Position numbers and translations under genes: made by a program. The notes below the pieces were generated by a model that saw only the letters and a program-made list of their open reading frames with translations, did not search any database and was not told the DNA's origin. A DNA stretch of 64,000 nucleotides from an uncultured Pelagibacteraceae bacterium (lineage in GTDB: Bacteria; Pseudomonadota; Alphaproteobacteria; Pelagibacterales; AG-422-B15). The stretch lies in NCBI GenBank assembly GCA_902547315.1, contig CACCND010000001.1, forward strand, positions 1-64,000. The letters are read 5' to 3'. Shown piece by piece: positions 9,603 to 19,469 of this stretch. Numbering within the stretch: the first letter of the stretch is position 1; the number at the start of each line of letters is the position of its first letter.

Positions 9603-10350
9603 TTAGTGTATTTAAACTTTCAGAGGTTTGATTATTTTCCTTGATTTGAGGTTCTTCAAAATTTATTTCTTTTTGTGATGAATTAATAGTTTCTTTTATA
9701 AGAGAACAATATAAATCAATTGATCTTCTTGAGTCATCGTTTCCAGGTATTGGATAATCAATTATATCTGGATCACAATTGGTATCAACAATGCCAACTA
9801 TTGGTATATTTAAATGATTAGCTTCTGCCACAGCAATATGCTCTAATCTTGTATCAATTATAAATAATAGATCAGGGGATTTCTTCATCTCACTTATACC
9901 ACTCAATGATTTTACAAGTTTTTCATGTTGATTACTCAACTTTAATACTTCTTTTTTAGTGAATTCGTTATCAGGATTTGACTTTAATATCTCTAAATCT
10001 TTCATTTTTTTTATAGATTTAGTTATGGTTGACCAATTAGTTAACATTCCGCCAAGCCATCTATGATTTACAAAAAATTGGCCAGTCTCAGATGCTAAAC
10101 TTTCTATCTTTTTTGAAGCTTGTTTCTTTGTAGCAACAAATAATATTTTACCGCCCTTGGAAACGGTATTTTGCATAACAGATAAAGCTTCGCTCATCAT
10201 CTGTACTGTAAAGTTTAAATTTATTATATGCACATTTTCTCGAGTGCTGTGAATATATTTAGACATCTTTGGATTCCATCTTTGGGACTTATGTCCAAAA
10301 TGAACACCAGCTTCTACAAGGTCTTTTAAATCAATATTTGGTATACTCAT
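9592..10350 (-). CDS. rpsB: 30S ribosomal protein S2
   Basis: S2 is a late-assembling protein of the small subunit that bridges head and body. The 252-residue protein has the family signatures EAGVHFGHKSQRWNPKM near the N-terminus and NHRWLGGMLTNW near residue 100, as well as PIVGIVDTNCDPD near residue 185. The C-terminal 30 residues are a low-complexity acidic and asparagine-rich tail. A GGAG ribosome site sits 5 bases before the ATG. It heads the tsf-pyrH-frr-uppS-cdsA-dxr-bamA series, all in one direction. Confidence 0.97.
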   Translation of the reverse strand: MSIPNIDLKDLVEAGVHFGHKSQRWNPKMSKYIHSTRENVHIINLNFTVQMMSEALSVMQNTVSKGGKILFVATKKQASKKIESLASETGQFFVNHRWLGGMLTNWSTITKSIKKMKDLEILKSNPDNEFTKKEVLKLSNQHEKLVKSLSGISEMKKSPDLLFIIDTRLEHIAVAEANHLNIPIVGIVDTNCDPDIIDYPIPGNDDSRRSIDLYCSLIKETINSSQKEINFEEPQIKENNQTSESLNTLNDS

Positions 10351-10468
10351 ATTTTTCTCCGGTTATTCATTCACAGCAATTTGACCTAAAAAGGACCGGA
10401 CAGCAATAGCTATCGCTGTGTGATAATTAAAGCATTGAATATAATAAAATGTAAAATTTTACAACATC
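10351..10468 (-). promoter_or_regulatory. rpsB leader with promoter-like boxes and hairpin
   Basis: This 118 bp gap between dnaE and rpsB is the only sizeable gap in the first 35 kb. Read on the minus strand, it has AT-rich promoter-like elements (TTGTAA, then TATATT 15 bases on). About 60 bases follow in which TCCGGT pairs with ACCGGA just before the ribosome site, enclosing a small CCT-TTTT-AGG hairpin. A structure that holds the GGAG site fits autoregulation by S2, known for rpsB leaders in other bacteria. The role here is inferred from position and pairing only. Confidence 0.4.
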
Positions 10469-13400
10469 TTATTCAACAAAATCAATTTTCTTTACTCCGT
10501 TAAAACTTTTCATCATACTTATCATTTGAGTAGTTACATTAAATTGACCGGGGATTCTAAGTAATTGATTATTATATATAATTTCTATCTTATTGTTACC
10601 CTTTGTCCACTCCAACTTAGCTAATTCGTTTTTAGAGAAATTTTCATCAGTATATATTTTTAATGTCATCTGTTTGGAACTTTCATTTTTTTTTATAGTA
10701 AGATTTTTATTGTTATTTAACTTTTCCACTTCCTCAAAACTAAAAACTTTTTTAAGCTCGCCTCTGAGAGTTCCATTTTGCGAGGAAAAATTTACACCCA
10801 AAATAAATGACTCGCCTTCAATGAGAAGTTCTCGGTATTTCCTAAGATTACTTTCAAAAATAATTAATTCGTAAATAGACGATAGATCAGAAAAATTTAA
10901 AAAAGCATAGGTATTGCCCCTGGCTGATCTTTTTTCTTTTTTTGAAAGCAGTGTTCCTCCAATCAAAACATCTTTTTGATTATGAAGATCAGAATTTTCC
11001 TTTATTTCTTTATACTCTCTTAGCAGTAGAGAACTGTAATTTCTTTTATGCGTTTCTAAAGGGTGGCCTGATAGATAAAAACCTAGCATTTCATATTCTT
11101 TCATCAATTTATAGCTATGTTTCCATTCTTCATCATTTTTTAAATTAAAATTTGATAATATTGTTTCGCCAAACATATCTTTTTGAGTGTTAAAAGCAGA
11201 AGTATTCATTGACTTGTGATACTTTACAATCTCTGAAGCTTGATTAAAAACTGCAGCTCTATTAATTTTAAATTCATCAAAAGCTCCAGCACATGACAAT
11301 GCTTCAATTGTTTTTTTATTAATCACTGAGCTGTTACATCTACATATAAAATCATTTAAATCTTTAAAAATTCCATTTTTTTTTCTTTCATTATGCAAAT
11401 CTTTCATTGATTCAATTCCAACATTTTTAATTGCTCCCAAGGCATATATAATTGAGTCATTTTTGCTTAAAAAATTTGCTTCTGAATAATTTACGCTTGG
11501 TGGAGATAATTTTATTTTTAGGCGTGTTAGCTCCTGCTGAAAAACAGATATTTTATCTGTATTATTAATATCTAATGTCATGGATGCAGCAAAAAATTCT
11601 TTTGGATAATGGGTTTTTAAATATGCAGTTTGAAAGGCGATCATTGCATATGCAGCAGCGTGGCTTTTATTAAAGCCATAATCAGCGAACTTTGATAATA
11701 AATCAAAAATAATATGTGCCTCATTTGTTTTAATGTCTTTTTTTACGCAGCCATCTATAAACCTTTGTTTTTGAGCATTCATTTCTTTTTGAATTTTCTT
11801 TCCCATCGCTCTTCGAAGCAGATCTGCTTCGCCATCAGAATATCCTGATAATTCTCTAGCTACTCCCATAACCTGTTCTTGATATATTACAACTCCATAT
11901 GTTTCCTTTAACAAATCTTCTAATAGAGGATGAATATAATCAGGTCTTTCCCTTCCATGCTTTCTCTCAATATAACTTGGAATATTTGCCATCGGACCCG
12001 GTCTATATAGTGCAACAATTGCTATAATATCTTCAAACTTGTCTGGCTTAAGTTGCTTAAGGGTATCTTTCATTCCGGCACTTTCTAATTGAAAAATTCC
12101 TGTTGTTTCACCAGTACTTAATAATTCATAAGTTTTTTGGTCATTAATATTTATATTATCAATATTAAATGATGAATTCGCTGCTTTTACTAATCGAACA
12201 CAATTGTCAATAAGCGTTAGAGTTTTTAAACCTAAAAAATCAAATTTTACTAATCCTGCATTTTCAACCCATTTCATATCAAACTGAGTAAGCAGAATGT
12301 CTGAATCTGGATCACTATATATTGGAACATCTTTAAATACTTCATCTTTTGAAATTACAACTCCAGCAGCATGAATTGATGCGTGTCTTTTAAGACCTTC
12401 TAATTTTAAAGATATGTCCAATAACTTAGCAATCTTATCATCTTTATTTGCCTCTTCATTAAGCTTCGGTTCTTCATCAATATATTGCTGTAATGTCATA
12501 GGTCTTGATGGATCAAAAGGCATCAATTTGCATAGGTAATCAACTTGGCCATATGGTATACCAAGGACTCTTCCTACATCTCTAATCACTGCGCGTGCTT
12601 GCAATTTTCCAAAAGTGATTATTTGAGCAACATGATTATTTCCATATTTAGCATGAACATAATCTAAAACACGATCTCTTCCATCGCGACAAAAATCAAT
12701 ATCAAAATCAGGTAACGATACTCTTTCAGGATTTAAAAATCTCTCAAATATTAAACCAAATTTTATTGGATCTAAGTCTGTAATTTTTAAGCACCACGCT
12801 ACTAGGGAACCTGCTCCTGACCCTCTTCCCGGACCAACTGGTATATCGTTATCTTTTGCCCATCTAATAAAGTCTGAAACAATTAAAAAATAACCTTCGT
12901 ATTTCATATTTATAATTATTTTTAATTCTTTTTCTAATCTGTTCTCATATTCTTTTTTTATATTTAATTGTAAATTACTATCTGTTTGTTCACTCACAAA
13001 TTTTTGAGCAAGACTCTGCTCAAGTCCTTTATGAGATAATTCTATTAATATTTTTTTTTCTTGGTTGTTATCCTTATGATATGTTGGAAGCACTGGCATT
13101 TTAATTTTAGGTCTGTGAGAACACCTTTGGGCGATCTCAATTGTATTAAATAATGCTTCTGGAAGATCTGAAAACATTTCATACATTTCATTTTGAGACT
13201 TAAAATAATGATTTTCTGATAGCTTTTTTCTATCTTTCTGAGAGACAAAAAGTTTTTTCTCAATACACATAAGAGCATCATGTGCTTCAAAATGATCGGG
13301 TCCTTCAAAGTAAACGTCGTTAGTCGCAACAATAGGAATATGATTATCGTACGCTAAGTTAAGAATAACTTCTTCATCAATTCTATAATCATTTCCACCT

Positions 13401-13930
13401 ATTCTCTGAATTTCTATATAAAAATTGTCAACAAATTCTTTCTTGAAGTCTTCTATGAAGGAAGCGGCTTGTGTGGTAATGCTATTACCATTAGAATTTT
13501 TTAAAATAGAGTTATTACCCCCAGAAAGAACTAATAGGCCTTCTTTGTTTTTATATAATTGTTCAATATCTACATATGCATTTTCTTTATGATTCATGTA
13601 TGCGCTTGAAATAATATTTAATAAATTCTTATAACCAACCTCATTTTTAGAGAATATGTTAAGAAAGAAATGGAGATCTTCTTCTTCAATATTTTCATGA
13701 AGATAATTTTTAGGTGTTTTGACTTTTAAATTACATCCTATTATGGGTTGAACTCCAACACTTGATACTTTCTCACTAAATTCCAAAGCTCCAAACATAT
13801 TATTCGTGTCAGTGATACCTACAGCTGGCATTTTAAAGGCCTGACAAAGTTCTGATATACGCGCTATAGGGAGCGCACCTTCTGATAATGAGTATTCTGT
13901 TTTATTTGTTAAATGAATAAAGTCGCTCAC
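10469..13930 (-). CDS. dnaE: DNA polymerase III subunit alpha
   Basis: DnaE is the replicative DNA polymerase. The 1153-residue protein begins with a PHP domain (about residues 1-270). The family C polymerase core follows, with the catalytic aspartates in PDFDIDFCRDGRD (about 408-420) after GPGRGSGAGSLVAW. Then come the beta-binding and helix-hairpin-helix region and an OB fold near 990-1070. Length is typical of DnaE1. It abuts lolD, whose stop is immediately upstream. No DnaE2-type (imuC) features are seen. This is the chromosomal replicase. Confidence 0.97.
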   Translation of the reverse strand: MSDFIHLTNKTEYSLSEGALPIARISELCQAFKMPAVGITDTNNMFGALEFSEKVSSVGVQPIIGCNLKVKTPKNYLHENIEEEDLHFFLNIFSKNEVGYKNLLNIISSAYMNHKENAYVDIEQLYKNKEGLLVLSGGNNSILKNSNGNSITTQAASFIEDFKKEFVDNFYIEIQRIGGNDYRIDEEVILNLAYDNHIPIVATNDVYFEGPDHFEAHDALMCIEKKLFVSQKDRKKLSENHYFKSQNEMYEMFSDLPEALFNTIEIAQRCSHRPKIKMPVLPTYHKDNNQEKKILIELSHKGLEQSLAQKFVSEQTDSNLQLNIKKEYENRLEKELKIIINMKYEGYFLIVSDFIRWAKDNDIPVGPGRGSGAGSLVAWCLKITDLDPIKFGLIFERFLNPERVSLPDFDIDFCRDGRDRVLDYVHAKYGNNHVAQIITFGKLQARAVIRDVGRVLGIPYGQVDYLCKLMPFDPSRPMTLQQYIDEEPKLNEEANKDDKIAKLLDISLKLEGLKRHASIHAAGVVISKDEVFKDVPIYSDPDSDILLTQFDMKWVENAGLVKFDFLGLKTLTLIDNCVRLVKAANSSFNIDNININDQKTYELLSTGETTGIFQLESAGMKDTLKQLKPDKFEDIIAIVALYRPGPMANIPSYIERKHGRERPDYIHPLLEDLLKETYGVVIYQEQVMGVARELSGYSDGEADLLRRAMGKKIQKEMNAQKQRFIDGCVKKDIKTNEAHIIFDLLSKFADYGFNKSHAAAYAMIAFQTAYLKTHYPKEFFAASMTLDINNTDKISVFQQELTRLKIKLSPPSVNYSEANFLSKNDSIIYALGAIKNVGIESMKDLHNERKKNGIFKDLNDFICRCNSSVINKKTIEALSCAGAFDEFKINRAAVFNQASEIVKYHKSMNTSAFNTQKDMFGETILSNFNLKNDEEWKHSYKLMKEYEMLGFYLSGHPLETHKRNYSSLLLREYKEIKENSDLHNQKDVLIGGTLLSKKEKRSARGNTYAFLNFSDLSSIYELIIFESNLRKYRELLIEGESFILGVNFSSQNGTLRGELKKVFSFEEVEKLNNNKNLTIKKNESSKQMTLKIYTDENFSKNELAKLEWTKGNNKIEIIYNNQLLRIPGQFNVTTQMISMMKSFNGVKKIDFVE

Positions 13931-14587
13931 TTATAAATTTATCCTTTTATTGGCCTTGGATGCCAACTCCTCATCATGAGTAGCTATAATTAGTGTCATA
14001 TTTTCTGATTCGACATAGTTTTTTAAATAGTTAAATACCAAATCAGAATTCTTATTGTCTAAATTGCCAGTTGGCTCATCGGCAATTATAAATTTTGGAT
14101 TATTTACTAAAGCTCTTGATATTGCCACTCTCTGCTGCTCCCCTCCTGACAATGAATTTGGAAAGTGTAAAGATCTATCATCAATCATAAATACCTTCAT
14201 TATATTTTCTGCCCTTTGTGTCGCCTCGTCCTTACCGTATCCATTTAAGATTAACGGTAATGCAACATTTTCTATTGCATTGAAATTTTCCAATAAGTTA
14301 TAGTTTTGATAGATAAATCCGTAGTTATTTTTTCTAAATTTATTCTTCTGTTCACTATTTAAATTCGTGAGATCCTTACCATTGAATGAAATAGTGCCTT
14401 CGTCGGATGTATCAATTAACCCTACTAAGTTAAGTAGAGTAGTCTTTCCTGAACCTGAAGGACCTGTAACTGCAATAAAATCACCACTTCTAACTTCTAG
14501 AGAAATATCTTTTAAAATAGATAAGCTATTATTAGCTTGATGGTAAGATTTTGAAATATTTTTTAAAATTAGATTTGATTCAAACAT
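13931..14587 (-). CDS. lolD: Lipoprotein-releasing ABC transporter ATPase LolD
   Basis: LolD powers the LolCDE machine that extracts lipoproteins from the inner membrane for delivery to LolA. The 218-residue protein is a single ABC domain with Walker A GPSGSGKTTL (about residues 40-49), the ABC signature LSGGEQQR (about 145-152) and Walker B FIIADEPTGNLD (about 165-176). It overlaps the permease gene by 8 bp. The transport specificity is inferred from the pairing with a LolC/E-type permease; isolated LolD-like ATPases can belong to MacB-type exporters. Confidence 0.92.
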   Translation of the reverse strand: MFESNLILKNISKSYHQANNSLSILKDISLEVRSGDFIAVTGPSGSGKTTLLNLVGLIDTSDEGTISFNGKDLTNLNSEQKNKFRKNNYGFIYQNYNLLENFNAIENVALPLILNGYGKDEATQRAENIMKVFMIDDRSLHFPNSLSGGEQQRVAISRALVNNPKFIIADEPTGNLDNKNSDLVFNYLKNYVESENMTLIIATHDEELASKANKRINL

Positions 14588-15803
14588 TATTTAATATTCC
14601 TCTAATTTCTGTTTTAGAAGCTTTATAAGCTGGATATACAGTCGCAATTATTGATATAATTAATGAAAAGAAAATGATTAATATAATTTGACTCCAATCA
14701 ATACTGGTTGGCATTTTATCAAGATAATAAAACTCAGATGGAAATAAATTTAAATTGAATGTTGAATTTAGTAAATTTCTTATTGTATCAATATTTATTG
14801 TAAAAAGTATTCCAAGAATAGAGCCTATCATCGTTCCACTAAACCCTATAAAAGAACCGACTAGCAAAAATATTCTTAAAATTGAACTATCACTGCTACC
14901 AATTGTTTTAAGCACTGCTATTTCTCTATTTTTATTTTGTACTAAAATAAACAGGCTTGTGACAATATTAAATGCAGCAATTATGATAATTAGTGATAAT
15001 ACAAAGAACATTAATTCACGCTCCGTTGCCAGCACTTCCCAAAAAGAACTATTTAGATCAATCCAATCTTTTACTAAATAATCATTATTATAAATTTTAA
15101 GCAAATCACTCTTAACTTTTTCTAAATCATTGATATCTTTTAAATGTATCTCAATGGTTGATATCTCATTATTGAGACTCAAGAGTTTTTGAATATTTGC
15201 AAGTGAAGTAAAGGCAAAATTTTTGTCATATTCACTCATACCAGAACTAAATGTGGCCGATACTGTCATTTTGCCAGATCTTGGGATTTGACCTAGTGGA
15301 GTAGAAATCATTGAAGAAGAAGTGACTTTTATTTCGTCGCCAGGTAATACACCTAGGGAAAAAGCTAGTTCCTCACCTAATATTATTGAATTAGCAGTAA
15401 GCAGATTATCATTATTTAGATTATCAACAAATTTGTAAAATTTAATATTCTCATCATTGATCGATTTGATAACTATTCCATTGCTCTTATTAGCTGAACT
15501 TATTAAGGCTTGAATAGATATATTTCTGTCAATAAATAATATTTCCTTAATTTCAGAAAGGCTTTTATCATTCTTAAAGTATGGCTCTATATTTTTAATA
15601 TAAATATGGCCATTGAAACCAATAATTCTTTTTTTTAGTTCATCATGAAAACCATTCATTACTGACATCACAATTATTAATGTTGCAACACCAATACAAA
15701 TCCCAATAAATGAAAGCCATGAAATAACTGATAACAACCCGCCTTTTCTCAAAGGAACCAGGTACCTAAAAGCTATAAATCTCTCAAAATAATTAAATGG
15801 CAC
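14580..15803 (-). CDS. lolC: Lipoprotein-releasing ABC transporter permease LolC/LolE
   Basis: This 407-residue inner-membrane permease has the MacB/LolC topology: one transmembrane helix near the N-terminus (about residues 22-47), a large periplasmic domain (about 48-265), then three C-terminal helices (about 270-300, 315-345 and 370-395). The N-terminal FERFIAFRYL and the GISIGVATLIIVMSVMNGFHDE-like segment are typical of the LolC/E family. Only one permease gene is present, so the complex is probably a LolF-type homodimer; no separate lolE is visible. It starts 5 bp after proS. Confidence 0.92.
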   Translation of the reverse strand: MPFNYFERFIAFRYLVPLRKGGLLSVISWLSFIGICIGVATLIIVMSVMNGFHDELKKRIIGFNGHIYIKNIEPYFKNDKSLSEIKEILFIDRNISIQALISSANKSNGIVIKSINDENIKFYKFVDNLNNDNLLTANSIILGEELAFSLGVLPGDEIKVTSSSMISTPLGQIPRSGKMTVSATFSSGMSEYDKNFAFTSLANIQKLLSLNNEISTIEIHLKDINDLEKVKSDLLKIYNNDYLVKDWIDLNSSFWEVLATERELMFFVLSLIIIIAAFNIVTSLFILVQNKNREIAVLKTIGSSDSSILRIFLLVGSFIGFSGTMIGSILGILFTINIDTIRNLLNSTFNLNLFPSEFYYLDKMPTSIDWSQIILIIFFSLIISIIATVYPAYKASKTEIRGILNNV

Positions 15804-15808
15804 TTTGT

Positions 15809-17134
15809 TTAAACGTTCATTTCTTTTAGAAACTTATCTAATTTATTTAGGTTAATGAATTCTGTTTTTCCAGTTTTTCTATTTTTATACTCTACTAGAT
15901 CGTCCGATACAGCTTTGCTTCCTATTATAATTTGATGCGGCAAACCTATTAAATCCATTCTAGAAAATTTAACTCCCGCGTTATCATTTTTATCATCAAA
16001 TAAAACTTCAGATTTATCAATAATTTGATTGTAAACTTTATTAGCAATTGAGGAGACCTCATCGTCTTTTGGTTTCAAGTTTATAACACCAAGTGTAAAT
16101 GGTGACACTACATCAGGCCATATTATTCCACTTTCATCATGAGAGGATTCTATTATCGCGCCCACTAAACGTGAAATTCCTATTCCATATGATCCCATGT
16201 GTACCGTTTTTTCTTTTCCATCAGAATCTAAAACATTTGCTTTCATTAAATTTGAATATTTTGTTCCAAAATGGAATATGTGACCCACTTCAATTCCTTT
16301 TGAATTCATTTGTTTTTCTTTTTGAACTATTTCGTCAAATTTAGCCTTGTCATGTTTCTCATCTGAAGCAGAATAATAACTTTTAAATTTTTCAACAATT
16401 GAATTTAGGTCGTCGTCATAGCTAATGTTAGAAATCTTATTTCCTTCATTCAGTATATTATTATCAAAATAAATATCACTTTCCCCAGTATTAGAAATAA
16501 TTATGAATTCATGCGAGAGATCTCCTCCAATGGGCCCTGTATCAGCAGCCATAGGTATTGCTTTGAGACCTAATCTCGCAAATGTTTTTAAATAACAAAT
16601 AAAAAAACGATTATAAGTATCTTCTGATGACGATGCATCAATATCGAAAGAGTAAGCATCTTTCATTAAAAATTCCCTACCTCGCATTACTCCAAATCTT
16701 GGCCTTAATTCATCTCTAAATTTCCACTGTATATGGTAGAGCAGCATTGGAAGCTCTTTATAGGATTTAACATTTCTTCTAAATATATCTGTTATTTGCT
16801 CTTCGTTTGTCGGACCATAAAGCATTTCTCTATCTTGACGATCTTTAATTCTTAACATTTCTTTTCCATAATCTTCATATCGTCGACTTTCTTTCCATAA
16901 ATCTGCGGGTTGAATAGTTGGCATTAGTATTTCATTAACTCCCGCCTTATTCTGTTCATCTCTGACGATGTTTTCGATTTTTTTTAAAACCTTTAACCCA
17001 AGAGGTAGCCAAGAGTAAATCCCAGAACTTGATTGACTGATCATACCAGAGCGTAACATAAGTTTATGAGAAACAATTTCTGCTTCACTTGGAGACTCTT
17101 TTAAAACAGGTATGAAATAATTAGATAACTTCAT
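15809..17134 (-). CDS. proS: Prolyl-tRNA synthetase, short alphaproteobacterial form
   Basis: ProRS charges tRNA-Pro. The 441-residue protein is the short class II form found in alphaproteobacteria, lacking the editing insertion of the 570-residue E. coli type. Class II motif 2 is visible as [21 protein letters not shown] near residue 140, and motif 3 as [13 protein letters not shown] near residue 320. The C-terminal anticodon-binding domain follows. The first base region overlaps the upstream DUF1467 gene by 14 bp. The form itself supports the alphaproteobacterial placement. Confidence 0.96.
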   Translation of the reverse strand: MKLSNYFIPVLKESPSEAEIVSHKLMLRSGMISQSSSGIYSWLPLGLKVLKKIENIVRDEQNKAGVNEILMPTIQPADLWKESRRYEDYGKEMLRIKDRQDREMLYGPTNEEQITDIFRRNVKSYKELPMLLYHIQWKFRDELRPRFGVMRGREFLMKDAYSFDIDASSSEDTYNRFFICYLKTFARLGLKAIPMAADTGPIGGDLSHEFIIISNTGESDIYFDNNILNEGNKISNISYDDDLNSIVEKFKSYYSASDEKHDKAKFDEIVQKEKQMNSKGIEVGHIFHFGTKYSNLMKANVLDSDGKEKTVHMGSYGIGISRLVGAIIESSHDESGIIWPDVVSPFTLGVINLKPKDDEVSSIANKVYNQIIDKSEVLFDDKNDNAGVKFSRMDLIGLPHQIIIGSKAVSDDLVEYKNRKTGKTEFINLNKLDKFLKEMNV

Positions 17135-17390
17135 TTATGTAAAAAAGCTTTAAGATATACATCAGAAAGCCTTCATTATTTAGAAAACTATATATGATAA
17201 ACCAGATGACTATTGAGACAACTGTTGTAATTAAGAATTTTCTAAATAATTGTGGATTATTAGGCGCCCCAGGATCTTCCCCTTCTATATATTTTCCTGA
17301 CCTGCTTTTTTTTATATTAATTGGGAGTGATATGAAAAAAATTAACCACCAAATTAGTAAAAAAATGATAATTGAGCCAGTTATACCCAA
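17121..17390 (-). CDS. DUF1467 small membrane protein
   Basis: This 89-residue protein has two predicted transmembrane helices (about residues 4-23 and 52-72) around a polar loop rich in glycine and proline with [11 protein letters not shown]. It matches the DUF1467 family, which occurs next to mce or proS in many alphaproteobacteria. No function is known. It overlaps proS by 14 bp and starts 1 bp after mce, so it is part of the same transcript. Confidence 0.82.
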   Translation of the reverse strand: MGITGSIIIFLLIWWLIFFISLPINIKKSRSGKYIEGEDPGAPNNPQLFRKFLITTVVSIVIWFIIYSFLNNEGFLMYILKLFYINEVI

Positions 17391-17391
17391 A

Positions 17392-17796
17392 TTATACTTC
17401 TTCTAACTCTATAAGTGTTCCGTTACAGCTTTTTGGATGAAGAAAAACTACTGGTTTACCGTGAGCACCAATTTTTGGTTTACCAGTGCCAGTTATTGAT
17501 ACTTCATGAGTGTTTAATTTATCAATAGCAGTATTAATGTCATTCACTTCTAGGCAAATATGATGCATTCCACCTTTTGGATTTTTATCAATAAAGTTTT
17601 GAATTGGAGACCCCTCACCTAGAACTTCTAGCAATTCTATTTTTGTATTTCCTAAATCTATAAATACTGTTGTTACGCCATGATCAGGTTGTTCAACAGG
17701 ATCAGAAACTTTTGCGCCAAAAATATTTTTATATTGCTCAGCAGCTTCTTTTATATTTGGTACCGCAATAGCAATGTGATTTAATTTTCCAATCAT
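17392..17796 (-). CDS. mce: Methylmalonyl-CoA epimerase
   Basis: This enzyme interconverts (R)- and (S)-methylmalonyl-CoA, linking propionyl-CoA breakdown to succinyl-CoA. The 134-residue protein is a glyoxalase/VOC fold with two beta-alpha-beta-beta-beta modules. Metal ligands fit H7 (LNHIAIAV), the second His in GGMHHICLEV and the last Glu near GTLIELEE. Length is typical. It lies between rnj and DUF1467, the usual alphaproteobacterial context. No mutase subunits are in the window. Confidence 0.92.
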   Translation of the reverse strand: MIGKLNHIAIAVPNIKEAAEQYKNIFGAKVSDPVEQPDHGVTTVFIDLGNTKIELLEVLGEGSPIQNFIDKNPKGGMHHICLEVNDINTAIDKLNTHEVSITGTGKPKIGAHGKPVVFLHPKSCNGTLIELEEV

Positions 17797-17801
17797 ATTA
17801 A

Positions 17802-19469
17802 TTAAATATGAACAATACTTATGTTTGTCAAAGGTTTTTTACGAGTATGCTTAAAAACAAAATTTCGCGATAATGTCTCAAGCTTTTGATATAGTTTTTT
17901 TTCTTTTTTTGATAAATTTGTCTTATCCTCAAAAAACTTATAAATTTCCTCTTCTAATAAATATACCATCTCATCATTCTCATATTCATGATCGCTTACT
18001 ATGCCACTACTAACAATCAATGGGTTTTCTTTTAAATTCATTTTTTGATCAATTATACATGTAACATTCAATACGCCATTGTAAGCCATTCTTTTTCTAT
18101 CTTTAATATGACTGCTTTCACTTTTTACTAATCTATTTCCATCAAAGTACTGTCTCCCAGATTCACACCGATCAACCACGTATGGTGATCCAGGGGCAAT
18201 TTGCAATATATCTCCATTTGAAATTAACATTGGAAACTTTACACCCATTTCCTTCGCGAGATTTGAGTGTCTTTTTAAGTGCCTGTGTTCACCATGAACT
18301 GGAACTGAAATTACTGGTTTAACATTTTCATACATATCGACCATTTCATCTAAGCATGGATGGCCCGAGACATGTATATTTTCATCATACTCAGTTATAA
18401 CATTTGCCCCTAACTCTGAAAGTCGATTAAACAATTGAAAAATTTTCTTTTCATTACCAGGGATAATTTTTGAGGAAAATATAATGGTATCGTCTAAATC
18501 AATATCAACATGAGGAAAATCTTGATTTGCAATTCGCATCATTGCACCTCTTGGTTCGCCTTGACTTCCTGTACAAAGGTACAAAACCTCATCCCTCTTC
18601 TTTTTAACAGCTTCCTTTTCAGATAAGATAACATCTATATCATTAAGTATACCATTTTGCCTTGCTACACTTATCATACGATGCATAGATCTCCCCAATA
18701 CTACTAAAGATCTATTTGTCTCCTTTGCAGCGTGAGCAATTGTTTCAAGTCTAGCTACATTTGAAGCAAAAGAAGTTACAAAAACTCTATTCTTTATCCC
18801 TTTTATAACGTCAGTTAAATTGTTTTTAACTTCTGACTCTGATCCAGATCTTCCTTTTGTTAAAACGTTTGTTGAGTCGCAAACCATTGCAAGAATATCT
18901 TTGGTATTTGATTTAAGTTCTTTAAAATCAATAGCTTTTCCTACAACTGGATCGTCATCAATTTTCCAATCACCAGTATGATATATGTTTCCTAGCTTTG
19001 TTTTTATGATAAGAGAATTTGGCTCTGGGATTGAGTGCGTCAGAGTTTGAAATTTTATATTGAAGGGTTTTATTTGTATTTCAGAAGATAGATCTATTAC
19101 ATTCAAATAACCCTCATGGTCTAATCCTCTTTCTTCAAATTTTAGTCTTATTATTGACGCTGTAAATGGAGTAGTATAAATAGGACATTTTAAATCTGGC
19201 CATAGATATGCAAGACCTCCAACATGATCTTCATGAGCATGAGTTATTATAATTCCAGATAAATTATTTTTTCTTTCCTTTATAAAATCATGATCAGGTA
19301 AAATGATGTCTACACCTGGTGTGGTCTCATCTCCAAATGTGATACCAACATCAACAACTAGCCATTTCATGTCATCAATCTCTTTACCGTATCCATAGAG
19401 ATTCATGTTCATCCCAATTTCACCAGTGCCTCCTAAAGGCAGAAATACTAACCTATCACCTTTGCTCAT
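17802..19469 (-). CDS. rnj: Ribonuclease J
   Basis: RNase J is a metallo-beta-lactamase-fold nuclease with 5'-3' exonuclease and endonuclease activity in RNA maturation and decay. The 555-residue protein has the zinc motif HAHEDHVGG (H77, H79, D81, H82). It also has the beta-CASP motifs, including the late HVSGHP and PVHGEHRHL near residue 385, and a C-terminal domain. Alphaproteobacteria commonly keep RNase J beside RNase E. It overlaps coaX by 4 bp, an arrangement conserved in the class. Confidence 0.95.
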   Translation of the reverse strand: MSKGDRLVFLPLGGTGEIGMNMNLYGYGKEIDDMKWLVVDVGITFGDETTPGVDIILPDHDFIKERKNNLSGIIITHAHEDHVGGLAYLWPDLKCPIYTTPFTASIIRLKFEERGLDHEGYLNVIDLSSEIQIKPFNIKFQTLTHSIPEPNSLIIKTKLGNIYHTGDWKIDDDPVVGKAIDFKELKSNTKDILAMVCDSTNVLTKGRSGSESEVKNNLTDVIKGIKNRVFVTSFASNVARLETIAHAAKETNRSLVVLGRSMHRMISVARQNGILNDIDVILSEKEAVKKKRDEVLYLCTGSQGEPRGAMMRIANQDFPHVDIDLDDTIIFSSKIIPGNEKKIFQLFNRLSELGANVITEYDENIHVSGHPCLDEMVDMYENVKPVISVPVHGEHRHLKRHSNLAKEMGVKFPMLISNGDILQIAPGSPYVVDRCESGRQYFDGNRLVKSESSHIKDRKRMAYNGVLNVTCIIDQKMNLKENPLIVSSGIVSDHEYENDEMVYLLEEEIYKFFEDKTNLSKKEKKLYQKLETLSRNFVFKHTRKKPLTNISIVHI

